Assembly (NCBI RefSeq): GCF_900104605.1
Contig: NZ_LT629960.1
Location: 310,001-374,000, forward strand
Direction of reading: 5' to 3'
Source: Tidjanibacter massiliensis
Lineage (GTDB): Bacteria > Bacteroidota > Bacteroidia > Bacteroidales > Rikenellaceae
DNA length: 64,000 bases
Shown here: positions 1-7,598 of the stretch, piece after piece
How positions within the stretch are numbered: position 1 is the first letter of the stretch
Layout of the letters: each line of letters starts with the position of its first letter
Translations under genes and position numbers: made by a program
Notes under the pieces: model-generated
Database searches by the model: none
What the model saw: the letters and a program-made list of their open reading frames with translations, nothing else
What the model was told of the DNA's origin: nothing

Positions 1-1044
1 GAGTCCTACACCGGCTTCCCGGGCCATGAAACGGAGCAGTTCCTCGTGTCCCAGCCCCAGGCCCCGCAGGTCGAGCCACATGAGGTAGGTGCCTTCGGGA
101 ATGGCGGTCCTGATTTCGGGAAGGTGTTCTGCGAGGAACCGGACGGTGAATTCCATGTTGCCGTGTACGTAGTCGAGCATCTGGCCGAGCCACTCTTCGC
201 CTTCGTTGTAGGCGGCGATGAGCGCCGCCGTGCCGAAGATGTTGCCCTGGTCGACATGGTACCTGCCCAGTTCCGTCCGCAGCGCTTCCCGGGCGGCGGG
301 GTCGGGCGTGATGGCCGCGGAGGTCGAAAGCCCGGCGATATTGAAGGTTTTTGTAGGGGCGATGAGCGTGATGCACCGCTGTCCTTCGGCGCACAGCGAA
401 GCGATGTGGGTGTGGCGGCAGGGAGCGAATATCAGGTCGGAGTGTATCTCGTCGCTCACTATCGCGACATCGTGTTTCCGGCACAGGTCGGCTACTCTGC
501 GCAGCTCCTCCGCAGTGAATACGCGGCCGGTGGGGTTGTGTGGATTGCAGAAGAGCAGTACCGTGGCCTCTGCCAGTTTGCGGTCTAGGTCGTCGTAGTC
601 TATCCGGTAGCATCCCTTTTCGGGAATGAGCGGGTTTTCCACTACCCGCCGGCCGTTGGCTTTTATCTGGGCGGCGAACGGAGGATAGACGGGAGGCATG
701 ATGACGATACCGTCGCCCTCGGCCGACAAGGCCCGTAGGGCGAAGACGAACCCCGCAACCACACCCGGCGTGAAATCTATCCATTCGCGGTCGATGTGCC
801 AACCGTTGCGGCGTTCCACCCAGTTCGTGATTGCAGCGTAATAGGCATCGGTACGCATGCCGTAGCCGAATACCCGGTGTGCGGCGCGGCGCGCTATCGC
901 CTGGCAGATGAACTCCGGAGCTTCGAAATCCATATCGGCTATCCACAGCGGTATGACATTTGCATTGCCGAAGGCCGAAAGGTCGTCGTATTTGACGCAT
1001 CCGCTGCCCCGGCGGTCGATGATGTCGTCGAAATTATATCTCAT
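1..1044 (-). CDS. PatB/MalY-type pyridoxal-phosphate aminotransferase/C-S lyase (partial, runs off left edge)
   Basis: This is a fold-type I PLP enzyme of the MalY/PatB cystathionine beta-lyase group, which in characterised members cleaves C-S bonds of cystathionine-like substrates in the cytoplasm. The ATG at 1044-1042 opens a frame of 348 codons that is still open at base 1, so roughly the last 40 residues of a usual ~390-aa protein are outside the window. The N-terminus carries the family signature around IPLWIADMDF. SDEIHSD (PLP-phenol contact region) and APTKTFNIAG follow, with Lys232 as the expected Schiff-base lysine. The gene is divergent from the RluB-like gene, sharing a ~90-bp promoter gap. 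The exact substrate cannot be told from sequence; a class I aminotransferase role is the alternative. Confidence 0.85.
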   Translation of the reverse strand, partial: MRYNFDDIIDRRGSGCVKYDDLSAFGNANVIPLWIADMDFEAPEFICQAIARRAAHRVFGYGMRTDAYYAAITNWVERRNGWHIDREWIDFTPGVVAGFVFALRALSAEGDGIVIMPPVYPPFAAQIKANGRRVVENPLIPEKGCYRIDYDDLDRKLAEATVLLFCNPHNPTGRVFTAEELRRVADLCRKHDVAIVSDEIHSDLIFAPCRHTHIASLCAEGQRCITLIAPTKTFNIAGLSTSAAITPDPAAREALRTELGRYHVDQGNIFGTAALIAAYNEGEEWLGQMLDYVHGNMEFTVRFLAEHLPEIRTAIPEGTYLMWLDLRGLGLGHEELLRFMAREAGVGL

Positions 1045-1099
1045 GGACGTTTTATGATGAACAAATTTTATGACAGGTGTAAATGTATGAAAAATGCGT

Positions 1100-1107
1100 T
1101 ACATTTG
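1100..1107 (+). promoter_or_regulatory. Bacteroidetes -7 box upstream of the RluB-like gene
   Basis: TACATTTG matches the -7 consensus TAnnTTTG and ends 28 nt before the ATG at 1136. No clear TTTG -33 element lies 19 nt upstream, so the call rests on the -7 box and its position in the divergent gap. Confidence 0.4.
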
Positions 1108-1135
1108 TTGTCCGTATGGCATTAATACTTAAATA

Positions 1136-2725
1136 ATGAAAGATTTCGGAAACAGTGACGGCCGTCCTCATCGGGAAGATACGGATGGCTCGCAGGAGGG
1201 ACAGCCTGCTTATAAGGCATTTGCAAAAGACAAGCGGACGCGGATAACGACTTCGAGGCCGGTTGAAAAGGTGGATTACCGGCGTGAGGGACACGAACCC
1301 GCCGAGGGGGCCCGTTACGACGGAGAGCACCGGCGTCCGCAGGAGTACCGGAGCGGCAGTGGTTATGCCGGTTCGGGGCGTTACGGGGGGGAAAGCGGTG
1401 ATGACCGCAACCGCAACAGAACGGAGGGCGGCTACCGTCCGCGCGAGCGGGCGCCATACGAGCAGCGAGGCGAAGGTGGTAGCTCTGACCGTTCCGGTTA
1501 CCGCCGGAACAGTTACGACACTCGGACTTATCCGTCCGACGGCCGTCCGCAGGGACCGTCCGGCGAAGGGGCAGCGAGGCGCAAATCCTACAATCCCAAT
1601 TTCGATGAGTACAACCGGCCGGTTGGCCGGAACCGTTACGACTCCTCCCGCGATACGGAGGGGGGCGAGCGCCGGAGCGGCGGATACCGCAGACCGGAAG
1701 GCGGTTTCGAGGGAGGCAGCCGTTACGGGAACGACCGTTCGCAGGAGGGGCGTCCGGAGCGTTATGCCCCGCGGTACGGTCACGGCGAAGGTGAACGCGG
1801 CGAACGGCGTTATGGCGACGGCAAGCGTCCTTACGGCGAACGCGGTACGGGGGACAGGAAAGGGTACGGCAGCAAACCTTACGGAACTCAGGGCGGCGGT
1901 GCTTCCGGCGGCCGGCCGAACGACAGGCGTCGTCCGGCCGGTCAGCGGGGCCCCAGGGTGCCCAAGTACAATTCGGAGAACTATCCGACTTTTCCGGCGC
2001 CGGTTATCGAGGATAAGATACGGCTCAACCGTTATATCGCCATGTCGGGTATCTGCTCGCGCCGTGAAGCGGACGAATTCATCCAGTCGGGTGTGGTTTC
2101 GGTCAACGGACTGGTCGTGACCGAACTCGGAGCCAAGGTGTCGCAGCAGGATGAGGTGCGTTTCAACGGGAACGTCATCCGCAACGAACGCAAGGTATAT
2201 ATCGTGATGAACAAACCCAAGGGATATGTGACTTCGGTGGAGGACCCCCATGCGGACAAGACGGTGATGGAGCTGCTGAAAGAGGGCTGCCGGGAGAGGG
2301 TATATCCGGTGGGACGTCTGGACAAGAACAGTCTCGGCGTACTGCTCATCACCAACGACGGCGATATGGCCAAGAAACTGATGCACCCTTCTTTCGAGAA
2401 GAAAAAGGTATATCAGGTCTCGTTGGATAAACCGCTGACGCATGCCGACATGGATGCGTTGGTGCAGGGATTCGAGCTCGACGACGGAGAGATACATGCC
2501 GATGCGGTCAGCTACGTGGGGACGAAGAAGACGGAAATAGGTATCGAGATACACTCCGGGCGCAACCGTATCGTGCGGCGCATGTTCGAGCATCTGGGCT
2601 ATAAGGTGACGAAGCTCGACCGTGTCTATTTCGCCGGACTGACGAAACAGCGTCTCAAGCGCGGCGAGTGGCGTTTCCTGACGCCGCGGGAGGTGCAGGC
2701 ATTGCGTTCCGGACAGTATGAGTGA
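1136..2725 (+). CDS. rluB: RluB/RsuA-family rRNA pseudouridine synthase with long disordered N-terminus
   Basis: The C-terminal ~245 residues are a complete pseudouridine synthase that isomerises a uridine in rRNA. An S4 RNA-binding domain (starting near IRLNRYIAMSGICSRREAD, residue ~287) is followed by the RsuA/RluB catalytic block VGRLDKNSLGVLLITNDGD, with the catalytic Asp in GRLD. Ahead of these lie about 280 residues dominated by Gly, Arg, Tyr, Ser, Glu and Pro with recurrent RYG/GGYR/YGE-like patches, predicted to be disordered. The protein is 529 aa against ~250-300 for Escherichia coli RluB. Such RG-rich extensions occur in other Bacteroidetes RluB homologues. A strong hairpin terminator follows immediately. 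The RluB rather than RluE/F assignment is by overall similarity and is less certain than the family. Confidence 0.88.
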   Translation: MKDFGNSDGRPHREDTDGSQEGQPAYKAFAKDKRTRITTSRPVEKVDYRREGHEPAEGARYDGEHRRPQEYRSGSGYAGSGRYGGESGDDRNRNRTEGGYRPRERAPYEQRGEGGSSDRSGYRRNSYDTRTYPSDGRPQGPSGEGAARRKSYNPNFDEYNRPVGRNRYDSSRDTEGGERRSGGYRRPEGGFEGGSRYGNDRSQEGRPERYAPRYGHGEGERGERRYGDGKRPYGERGTGDRKGYGSKPYGTQGGGASGGRPNDRRRPAGQRGPRVPKYNSENYPTFPAPVIEDKIRLNRYIAMSGICSRREADEFIQSGVVSVNGLVVTELGAKVSQQDEVRFNGNVIRNERKVYIVMNKPKGYVTSVEDPHADKTVMELLKEGCRERVYPVGRLDKNSLGVLLITNDGDMAKKLMHPSFEKKKVYQVSLDKPLTHADMDALVQGFELDDGEIHADAVSYVGTKKTEIGIEIHSGRNRIVRRMFEHLGYKVTKLDRVYFAGLTKQRLKRGEWRFLTPREVQALRSGQYE

Positions 2726-2751
2726 CCGGAGGCGTCGGATGAAAGCACGGA

Positions 2752-2779
2752 ACGGCACGCAATCTTTGCGTGCCGTTTT
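2752..2779 (+). terminator. Rho-independent terminator after the RluB-like gene
   Basis: There is a perfect 11-bp stem (ACGGCACGCAA with its complement), a 3-nt loop and a run of four T. It lies 27 nt after the stop codon. Confidence 0.85.
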
Positions 2780-2813
2780 CGCTGTGATGTGATGATTGAG
2801 GGGAGCTGTCGTT

Positions 2814-3014
2814 TCAGTGGGTAGTGCTGCTGACTACGAAGTAGGCGATGCAGGCGAAGAGGAGAAAGACGGCGGCGAAAACCAGGATGCCGGCGATGCG
2901 CCGCATGACGCTGTTCGCCCCCTTGCCGTCGTGTTCCCGTTCGGCGAGTTCCGCCCCCTCCTTTTCGGTCTGGCGGATGATTTGCTGCTCTTCCGGTGTG
3001 AGTTGCCTGGGCAT
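2814..3014 (-). CDS. Small single-pass membrane protein, unknown function (66 aa)
   Basis: A 66-aa frame starts at ATG 3014-3012. The N-terminal half is hydrophilic and charged (MPRQLTPEEQQIIRQTEKEG and onward, likely helical), then Arg-Arg and one strong transmembrane segment (about residues 40-61) with a short polar C-terminus. The topology suggests a cytoplasmic N-terminus. The frame has its own well-formed promoter directly upstream (TTG-19 nt-TACTTTTG), which is the main reason to accept so small a gene. It is convergent with the RluB-like gene and divergent from prmC. The in-frame reading extends much further upstream through prmC antisense, but that extension is not credible. No family was recognised. 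Confidence 0.7.
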   Translation of the reverse strand: MPRQLTPEEQQIIRQTEKEGAELAEREHDGKGANSVMRRIAGILVFAAVFLLFACIAYFVVSSTTH

Positions 3015-3031
3015 GGCCGTTCGTGTTTCTG

Positions 3032-3061
3032 CAAAAGTAGTGATAAAAAGCGGATGGGCAA
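3032..3061 (-). promoter_or_regulatory. Promoter of the 66-aa membrane protein gene
   Basis: On the minus strand, TTG (3061-3059) is separated by exactly 19 nt from TACTTTTG (3039-3032), matching the Bacteroidetes -33/-7 arrangement. The start codon follows 17 nt after the -7 box. Confidence 0.6.
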
Positions 3062-3123
3062 GCGGCATCTGTCGGACGGGAAACGGTTCGATGCGGAACG
3101 TGGTTCCGGCCAGGGACGGACGG

Positions 3124-3154
3124 TTGGATTTTAGGTGCCGTTTGCGTAATTTTG
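3124..3154 (+). promoter_or_regulatory. Promoter of the prmC-recX gene set
   Basis: TTG (3124-3126), 20 nt, then TAATTTTG (3147-3154). Only 7 nt separate the -7 box from the prmC ATG at 3162, implying a transcript with almost no 5' leader. Confidence 0.6.
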
Positions 3155-3161
3155 ACGGGAA

Positions 3162-4025
3162 ATGAAACGCAGGGAAGTGTTGGAAAGAGTACGGCGTGCC
3201 GTGCCCGATGCCTATACGGCAGGAGAGGCGCGTGCCATTGCGTTCGAGGTGGCCGAATGTTTCTGCGGCTTCTCGCGGGCGGAGGCCGTGGCCGACCCCG
3301 GCGCAGAGGCCGTGGCTGACGAAGGAGTGCTGGAGGAGGCGTGTCGGCGGATTGCAGCGCATGTCCCGTTGCAGTATGTGACCGGACGGACGGAATTTTA
3401 CGGTCTGCCGTTCCGTGTCGGGGAGGGGGTGCTGATACCTCGCCCGGAGACTGAGGAGCTCGTGCAGTGGATTGCGGCCGACTGTGCCGGTATTGCGGGA
3501 GTGTGTCTGCTGGATATCGGGACGGGCAGCGGGGCCATTGCTGTCGCGCTTTCCCGTTTGCTTGTCGCCCCGACGGTCGATGCGGCGGACATCTCGCCCG
3601 ATGCGCTGGTTTTTGCGGCGGAAAATGCGGCCGTGAACGGCGCAACGGTGCATTTCGTACAGGCCGATGCGACGGCGCCGTACGATACGTTCGCCGGACT
3701 GCTGCCGCGGCACCGTTACGATGTCGTCGTATCCAATCCGCCCTATATTCCCCGCTCGGAGTATGCCTCCATGCGTGACAATGTGCGGTTGTACGAGCCC
3801 GCCGGGGCACTGTTCGTGGAGGACGCCGACCCATTGCTTTTCTATCGGGAAATCGGACATAAGGCCGCCCGGCTGCTGGATGCCGGAGGCCGGCTCTTTT
3901 TCGAGGTGCACGAAGATTATGCCTGCGGCGTTTGCAAGCTGTTGTCGGGGCAGGGGTTCGTCGGGGTGGAGTGCCGGTACGATATGAACGGCAAGCCGAG
4001 GATGGTACGGTGTGTGAAGGAGTGA
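3162..4025 (+). CDS. prmC: Release factor glutamine N5-methyltransferase PrmC (HemK)
   Basis: PrmC methylates the Gln of the GGQ motif in peptide-chain release factors RF1/RF2 using S-adenosylmethionine. The 287-aa protein has the family layout: an N-terminal helical domain (1-~85), the SAM-binding motif LLDIGTGSGAIAVAL (near 115-130) and the diagnostic NPPYIPRSEY motif that holds the substrate glutamine. It lies 3 nt upstream of recX, so the two are probably cotranscribed. The start at 3162 follows the only good -7 box. Length and motifs are typical. Confidence 0.95.
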   Translation: MKRREVLERVRRAVPDAYTAGEARAIAFEVAECFCGFSRAEAVADPGAEAVADEGVLEEACRRIAAHVPLQYVTGRTEFYGLPFRVGEGVLIPRPETEELVQWIAADCAGIAGVCLLDIGTGSGAIAVALSRLLVAPTVDAADISPDALVFAAENAAVNGATVHFVQADATAPYDTFAGLLPRHRYDVVVSNPPYIPRSEYASMRDNVRLYEPAGALFVEDADPLLFYREIGHKAARLLDAGGRLFFEVHEDYACGVCKLLSGQGFVGVECRYDMNGKPRMVRCVKE

Positions 4026-4028
4026 ACG

Positions 4029-4556
4029 ATGAAGGAGAAGGAAGAGGAGGCAGGGCCCCACGGAAAGCGGGCCAAAAGTGCGGAGGAGGCGCTGGCAGGG
4101 TTGATGCGCTATGCTGCCCGGGCGGAGCGTTCCAGCGGCGATGCGCTGCGGCTGATGCGTCGGTGGAACGTGCCCGAAGCCGATAGGGAACGGATACTGC
4201 ATCGGCTGTGCGAGTCGGGATTCATCGACGACCGTCGCTTCGCCGCTGCCTATGTGCGCGAAAAGTCCTCGCTGGCGGGATGGGGCGTGCACAAGATACG
4301 GGCGGGACTCCGTGCCAAGGGAATACCGTCCGACCTTGTCGAAGAGGCCGTTGTGCGGGAGTACGAAACCGGCGCCGTGGCCGACCGACTGCAGGAGCTG
4401 CTCGACCGGAAACTTCGGAGCGTGTCGGGCACGGCATATGAAGTGAAGGGGAAACTCGTCCGTTTCGGCCTCTCGCGCGGTTACGATTACGATATTGTGG
4501 TAGAGGCGGCTTCGCGGGCCGTCGCACGGACGGGAGCGGAGGAAGAGGAGGAGTGA
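4029..4556 (+). CDS. recX: Regulatory protein RecX
   Basis: RecX binds RecA filaments and limits RecA activity. The 175-aa product shows the RecX helical repeats, including the characteristic GFIDDRRFAAAYVREK block followed by a K-I-RAGLRAKGI segment. It starts 3 nt after prmC stops. The N-terminus is rich in Lys/Glu, and the C-terminus ends in a run of Glu. RecX next to prmC rather than recA is the notable context. No internal defects are visible. Confidence 0.9.
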   Translation: MKEKEEEAGPHGKRAKSAEEALAGLMRYAARAERSSGDALRLMRRWNVPEADRERILHRLCESGFIDDRRFAAAYVREKSSLAGWGVHKIRAGLRAKGIPSDLVEEAVVREYETGAVADRLQELLDRKLRSVSGTAYEVKGKLVRFGLSRGYDYDIVVEAASRAVARTGAEEEEE

Positions 4557-4764
4557 CAGATATTGTTCCGAATGGGGCGGATGTGGCTGCTTTCTGGCAG
4601 AAGGTGCCGCCGGTTGTCGGGACGGAAGCTGTTCGCGGTCTGTCCGGCAGGCTGTCGGGAGTGTTGCGGGTGATAAAGGCGCACTCCGGAATAAAGGAAA
4701 CCGTATGTTGAAACGATATAAGCAGGGAGCGCTTCGTAATGGGGCGGCCGAAACGAGGGAGCGT

Positions 4765-6525
4765 ATGAAAGAGATGGTTCGGACCGGATGCCGGAGACTG
4801 CGGCTGTCGGTGGGCGTGTGTTTGGTTTGTGCGGCGTTGCAGGGCGGTACGGCGCATGCACAGGATTATGGAAAGCCGCTCGATATGCCGGTACTGCAAA
4901 GCTCTTCCAATTTCGGGAAGCTTCGTTCCACCCGTTTCCATTCGGGCGTTGATTTCCGTACCGGGGGCGTCGAGGGGAAGCGGGTGCTTGCCGTCGAGGA
5001 CGGACAGATTTACCGTATTGGCGTGAAGCCTTACGGTTACGGCAATGTGGTCTATGTGGCGCATCCGGACGGCAATATCTCGGTCTACGGCCATCTCAGT
5101 AAATTTACTCCGGAGGTGGAGGCGTACGTGCGCAGTGAGCGTTACCGGCAGCAACGCAACGACATCGACCTTTTTCCCGAGGCGGGTCGTTTCCCCGTAA
5201 AGCGGGGCGAAGTCATCGGCCTGTCGGGCAATTCGGGCAACTCGTTCGGCCCGCATCTCCACTTCGAGATACGCGAAGGGGCCTCGCAGCGGACGGTGAA
5301 CCCTATTGCAAGGGGATATTACCGAGTGAAAGATGACCTGCCGCCCCGGATATTTGGTGTCAGCTACTATCTGGTGGATACGCTCATGGGCGTCCCGGTG
5401 CACACGCTTGCGGGAAGGGCTGCCGCAATCGGAGGAAGCGGTGCCCGTTATACGCTGGAGGCTCCCATGGTACTGCCCGGCCGGGGGTATTTCTGCGTGG
5501 AGACGATGGACAGGAAGAACGATGTAAGCGGCTCGATGGCTACCTACCGCATCGTACTTTCGGTTGATGGCCAAACGCGTTTGGAATATCTGATGGACGG
5601 CTTCACTTTCGGGGAGAACCATTTTGCCAAGGTGCTGTCGGATTACGTGCTGAACGGTACCACCTCCAACGACGTATTCCGCCTGGCCGTACTGAACGAG
5701 GGGGCGATGCCTTTCTACCCTCGGGCCGTGGGGCGCGGCCTGATAGACCCCGCATCGGGCATCGACGAGGTCCGTATCGAGGTGGAGGACGACAGCGGCA
5801 ATACGGCCGTACTGACTTTCCCCGTGACGTATGACCCCTCGGCCGCCGCTGCGACGGTCAGTATCCCGACCGATGCCGAGGCGGTGGATTTCCGGCGTCA
5901 CTACTCCCGGACGACGGACGGGCTCAAGGTCACCATTCCTGCCGGCGCACTTTACGAATCGCTGTTCTACGAGCAGGAGAAACTCTCCGGCCGGCCTGCC
6001 GTGACGGTGGGAAAAGGGACGCATATCCTGTCGGATTTCTATGCCGTCCATGATGCGTCGGTACCCTTGCAGGCTCCCGTGACACTCTCTTTCCGGGCCG
6101 ACGTGCCGGAAGAGCTGCGCGAACGGGTGGTCATTGCACGTCTTACCGATAAGGGGCGGCTTGCCGCCGCACCGGCGAAATATGCCGACGGTGCCGTGAC
6201 GGGGCGTGCTTCCCTCTTCGGGATATGGTGTGCCGCGGCTGATACGGTAAACCCGACCGTCACGCCATCGTTCAGGTCGGGAACCGATATGTCCGGCGAG
6301 CGGCGCATCGGTTTCCGTATAAGCGACGATTTTTCCGGCGTCGCCTCCTATTCCGCGACGGTGGACGGAGAGTGGGTGATGCTCGAACACGATACGGTGC
6401 ACGGGATGCTTTACCACTATTTCGATGACGAGGTGTGCGGTACGGGCAGGCGGCACGAGGTGGAGCTCCGGGTTACGGACGGTGCCGGCAATACCGCTGT
6501 TTACAGGGGCAGCTATTACAGATAG
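4765..6525 (+). CDS. Secreted M23-family (LytM-type) metallopeptidase
   Basis: This is a probable peptidoglycan endopeptidase or a LytM-type regulator acting outside the inner membrane. From ATG 4765 the product is 586 aa with a signal peptide ending near TAHA-QDYG. The LytM zinc site is intact: RFHSGVDFRTGG (HxxxD) and GPHLHFEIREG (HxH) lie in the first 200 residues. The remaining ~380 residues look like beta-rich Ig-type domains of unknown role. An upstream in-frame ATG at 4705 would add 20 residues. The 4765 start was chosen because GGGAG lies just before it and the signal peptide has normal length. The gene follows recX after ~200 bp without other features and ends at a strong terminator. 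Confidence 0.85.
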   Translation: MKEMVRTGCRRLRLSVGVCLVCAALQGGTAHAQDYGKPLDMPVLQSSSNFGKLRSTRFHSGVDFRTGGVEGKRVLAVEDGQIYRIGVKPYGYGNVVYVAHPDGNISVYGHLSKFTPEVEAYVRSERYRQQRNDIDLFPEAGRFPVKRGEVIGLSGNSGNSFGPHLHFEIREGASQRTVNPIARGYYRVKDDLPPRIFGVSYYLVDTLMGVPVHTLAGRAAAIGGSGARYTLEAPMVLPGRGYFCVETMDRKNDVSGSMATYRIVLSVDGQTRLEYLMDGFTFGENHFAKVLSDYVLNGTTSNDVFRLAVLNEGAMPFYPRAVGRGLIDPASGIDEVRIEVEDDSGNTAVLTFPVTYDPSAAAATVSIPTDAEAVDFRRHYSRTTDGLKVTIPAGALYESLFYEQEKLSGRPAVTVGKGTHILSDFYAVHDASVPLQAPVTLSFRADVPEELRERVVIARLTDKGRLAAAPAKYADGAVTGRASLFGIWCAAADTVNPTVTPSFRSGTDMSGERRIGFRISDDFSGVASYSATVDGEWVMLEHDTVHGMLYHYFDDEVCGTGRRHEVELRVTDGAGNTAVYRGSYYR

Positions 6526-6545
6526 GCAATGCGGACGGAGATATC

Positions 6546-6580
6546 GGGCCCGGTACGGATACGTATCGGGCCCTGTTTCT
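6546..6580 (+). terminator. Terminator after the M23 peptidase gene
   Basis: A 12-bp GC-rich stem (GGGCCCGGTACG with its complement, one G-T pair) with a 4-nt loop GATA is followed by TGTTTCT, 20 nt downstream of the stop. The rest of the ~180-bp gap to the convergent aminotransferase-like gene shows nothing identifiable. Confidence 0.75.
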
Positions 6581-6764
6581 GGTGCGGACGGAGTGCCCGT
6601 CCGGATATATGCGGTTTCCGGCAGAAGCCTGTCGAGGCGGCGTCTCTTGTTCCGCACCGGAGACGGTGCCCCGGTCCGTCTTTTCCGGGCGCCGTTCTTT
6701 TCGGTGTGCGATATTCCGGTATCCGGACGGGGACCGGAACTACGCGTCGGGGCGGGAGCGGGCG

Positions 6765-7598
6765 TCAGGCTTGCAGCCCCTCTTCCGTAACGGTACGGAG
6801 CACCTTTTCGATGCGCAGGGCGAGCAGGTTGTAGAAGTAGTAATTTCCCAGCGAGAGGAGGCTTTGGAGCCCCGTATGGTTGAAGACCATCAGTTCGTCG
6901 GCGCCGGGGATTTCCGAGGCGGCGATGTTGCGTTCCGTGATGGGGATGCCCGCCAGGGAGCAGGCCCGGAACATCAGGTCGCGTTCGGTGCAGGCGGGAA
7001 ACGTCTCTGCCGGCGGGGTGAAGAGGGCGCCGTCGCGGGCAAGGAAAACCGGGTATTCGCCGCATGATATGAGGCGTTCGGCCCGGTTGCAGTGCAGGGC
7101 TACATGGCAGCCGGTACGCTCCGCGAACGCCTGCATGTAGCGTGAGGTCGTAAGCGATACGGCGGTACGATGGCCGCAGAAGGGAATCTCGTAGTTGGTT
7201 AGTATCGCTTTGGGGCGGATGCTGATGAGCTCGTAACCGCGGTATATGGTGGAGTGGTCGGCCATTGCCAGCAGGTCGGGCACGGCATCGCCGCTCCGCT
7301 GCGAAGGCAGCAGGTAGATGCGGACGATGTTGCCCAGCCGGGGCATGCGGTCGGCATCCAGCAGGGCCGCTATTCCTTTGCGCAGTTGCATTGTATCGAA
7401 CTGCGGCACGGTGCCGTAGAGTTTACGGTAGGATTCGGCGGCGTATGCGAGGTGCTTCTCCAGATAGAGCGGACTGTGGGCGGAAGTGTTCACCGCGGCA
7501 TGGACGTAGTTGTCTTGTAAGAGTCTCTGTGCGGAGAGCGTTTCCTGTCTTCCGTCGAGCAGGACACCGTTGAGGTAGATGTGCTGCGGCGGGGTCAT
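6765..7598 (-). CDS. Class IV aminotransferase homologue, apparently lacking the catalytic lysine
   Basis: The 277-aa product follows the IlvE/PabC/D-amino-acid aminotransferase fold: an N-terminal HIYLNGVLLDG strand, YLEKHLAYAAESY, a RTAVSLTTSRYMQAFAERTG segment, FLARDGALFTPP and C-terminal ADELMVFNHTG. In active members the middle segment reads like LKTLNYL with the PLP lysine. Here that position aligns to Thr150/Thr151. The usual Glu of the V-T-E...N-x-F motif aligns to Ser178. The protein may therefore be catalytically inactive, or use an altered chemistry. Its start overlaps the holA stop (ATGA), so it is translationally coupled in the murB-tilS-holA cluster. An intact folate or branched-chain aminotransferase function should not be assumed. 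Confidence 0.75.
   Translation of the reverse strand: MTPPQHIYLNGVLLDGRQETLSAQRLLQDNYVHAAVNTSAHSPLYLEKHLAYAAESYRKLYGTVPQFDTMQLRKGIAALLDADRMPRLGNIVRIYLLPSQRSGDAVPDLLAMADHSTIYRGYELISIRPKAILTNYEIPFCGHRTAVSLTTSRYMQAFAERTGCHVALHCNRAERLISCGEYPVFLARDGALFTPPAETFPACTERDLMFRACSLAGIPITERNIAASEIPGADELMVFNHTGLQSLLSLGNYYFYNLLALRIEKVLRTVTEEGLQA

Noticed and set aside
2814-4292. 492-codon minus-strand frame containing the 66-aa membrane protein
   Set aside because: Everything upstream of codon 427 is antisense to prmC and recX. The promoter and the change to protein-like sequence place the real start at 3014.
4222-7065. 947-codon open frame on the minus strand
   Set aside because: It runs antisense through recX, the M23 gene and out of frame through the aminotransferase-like gene. 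Composition is Arg/Pro/His-rich, typical of shadow frames in GC-rich DNA.
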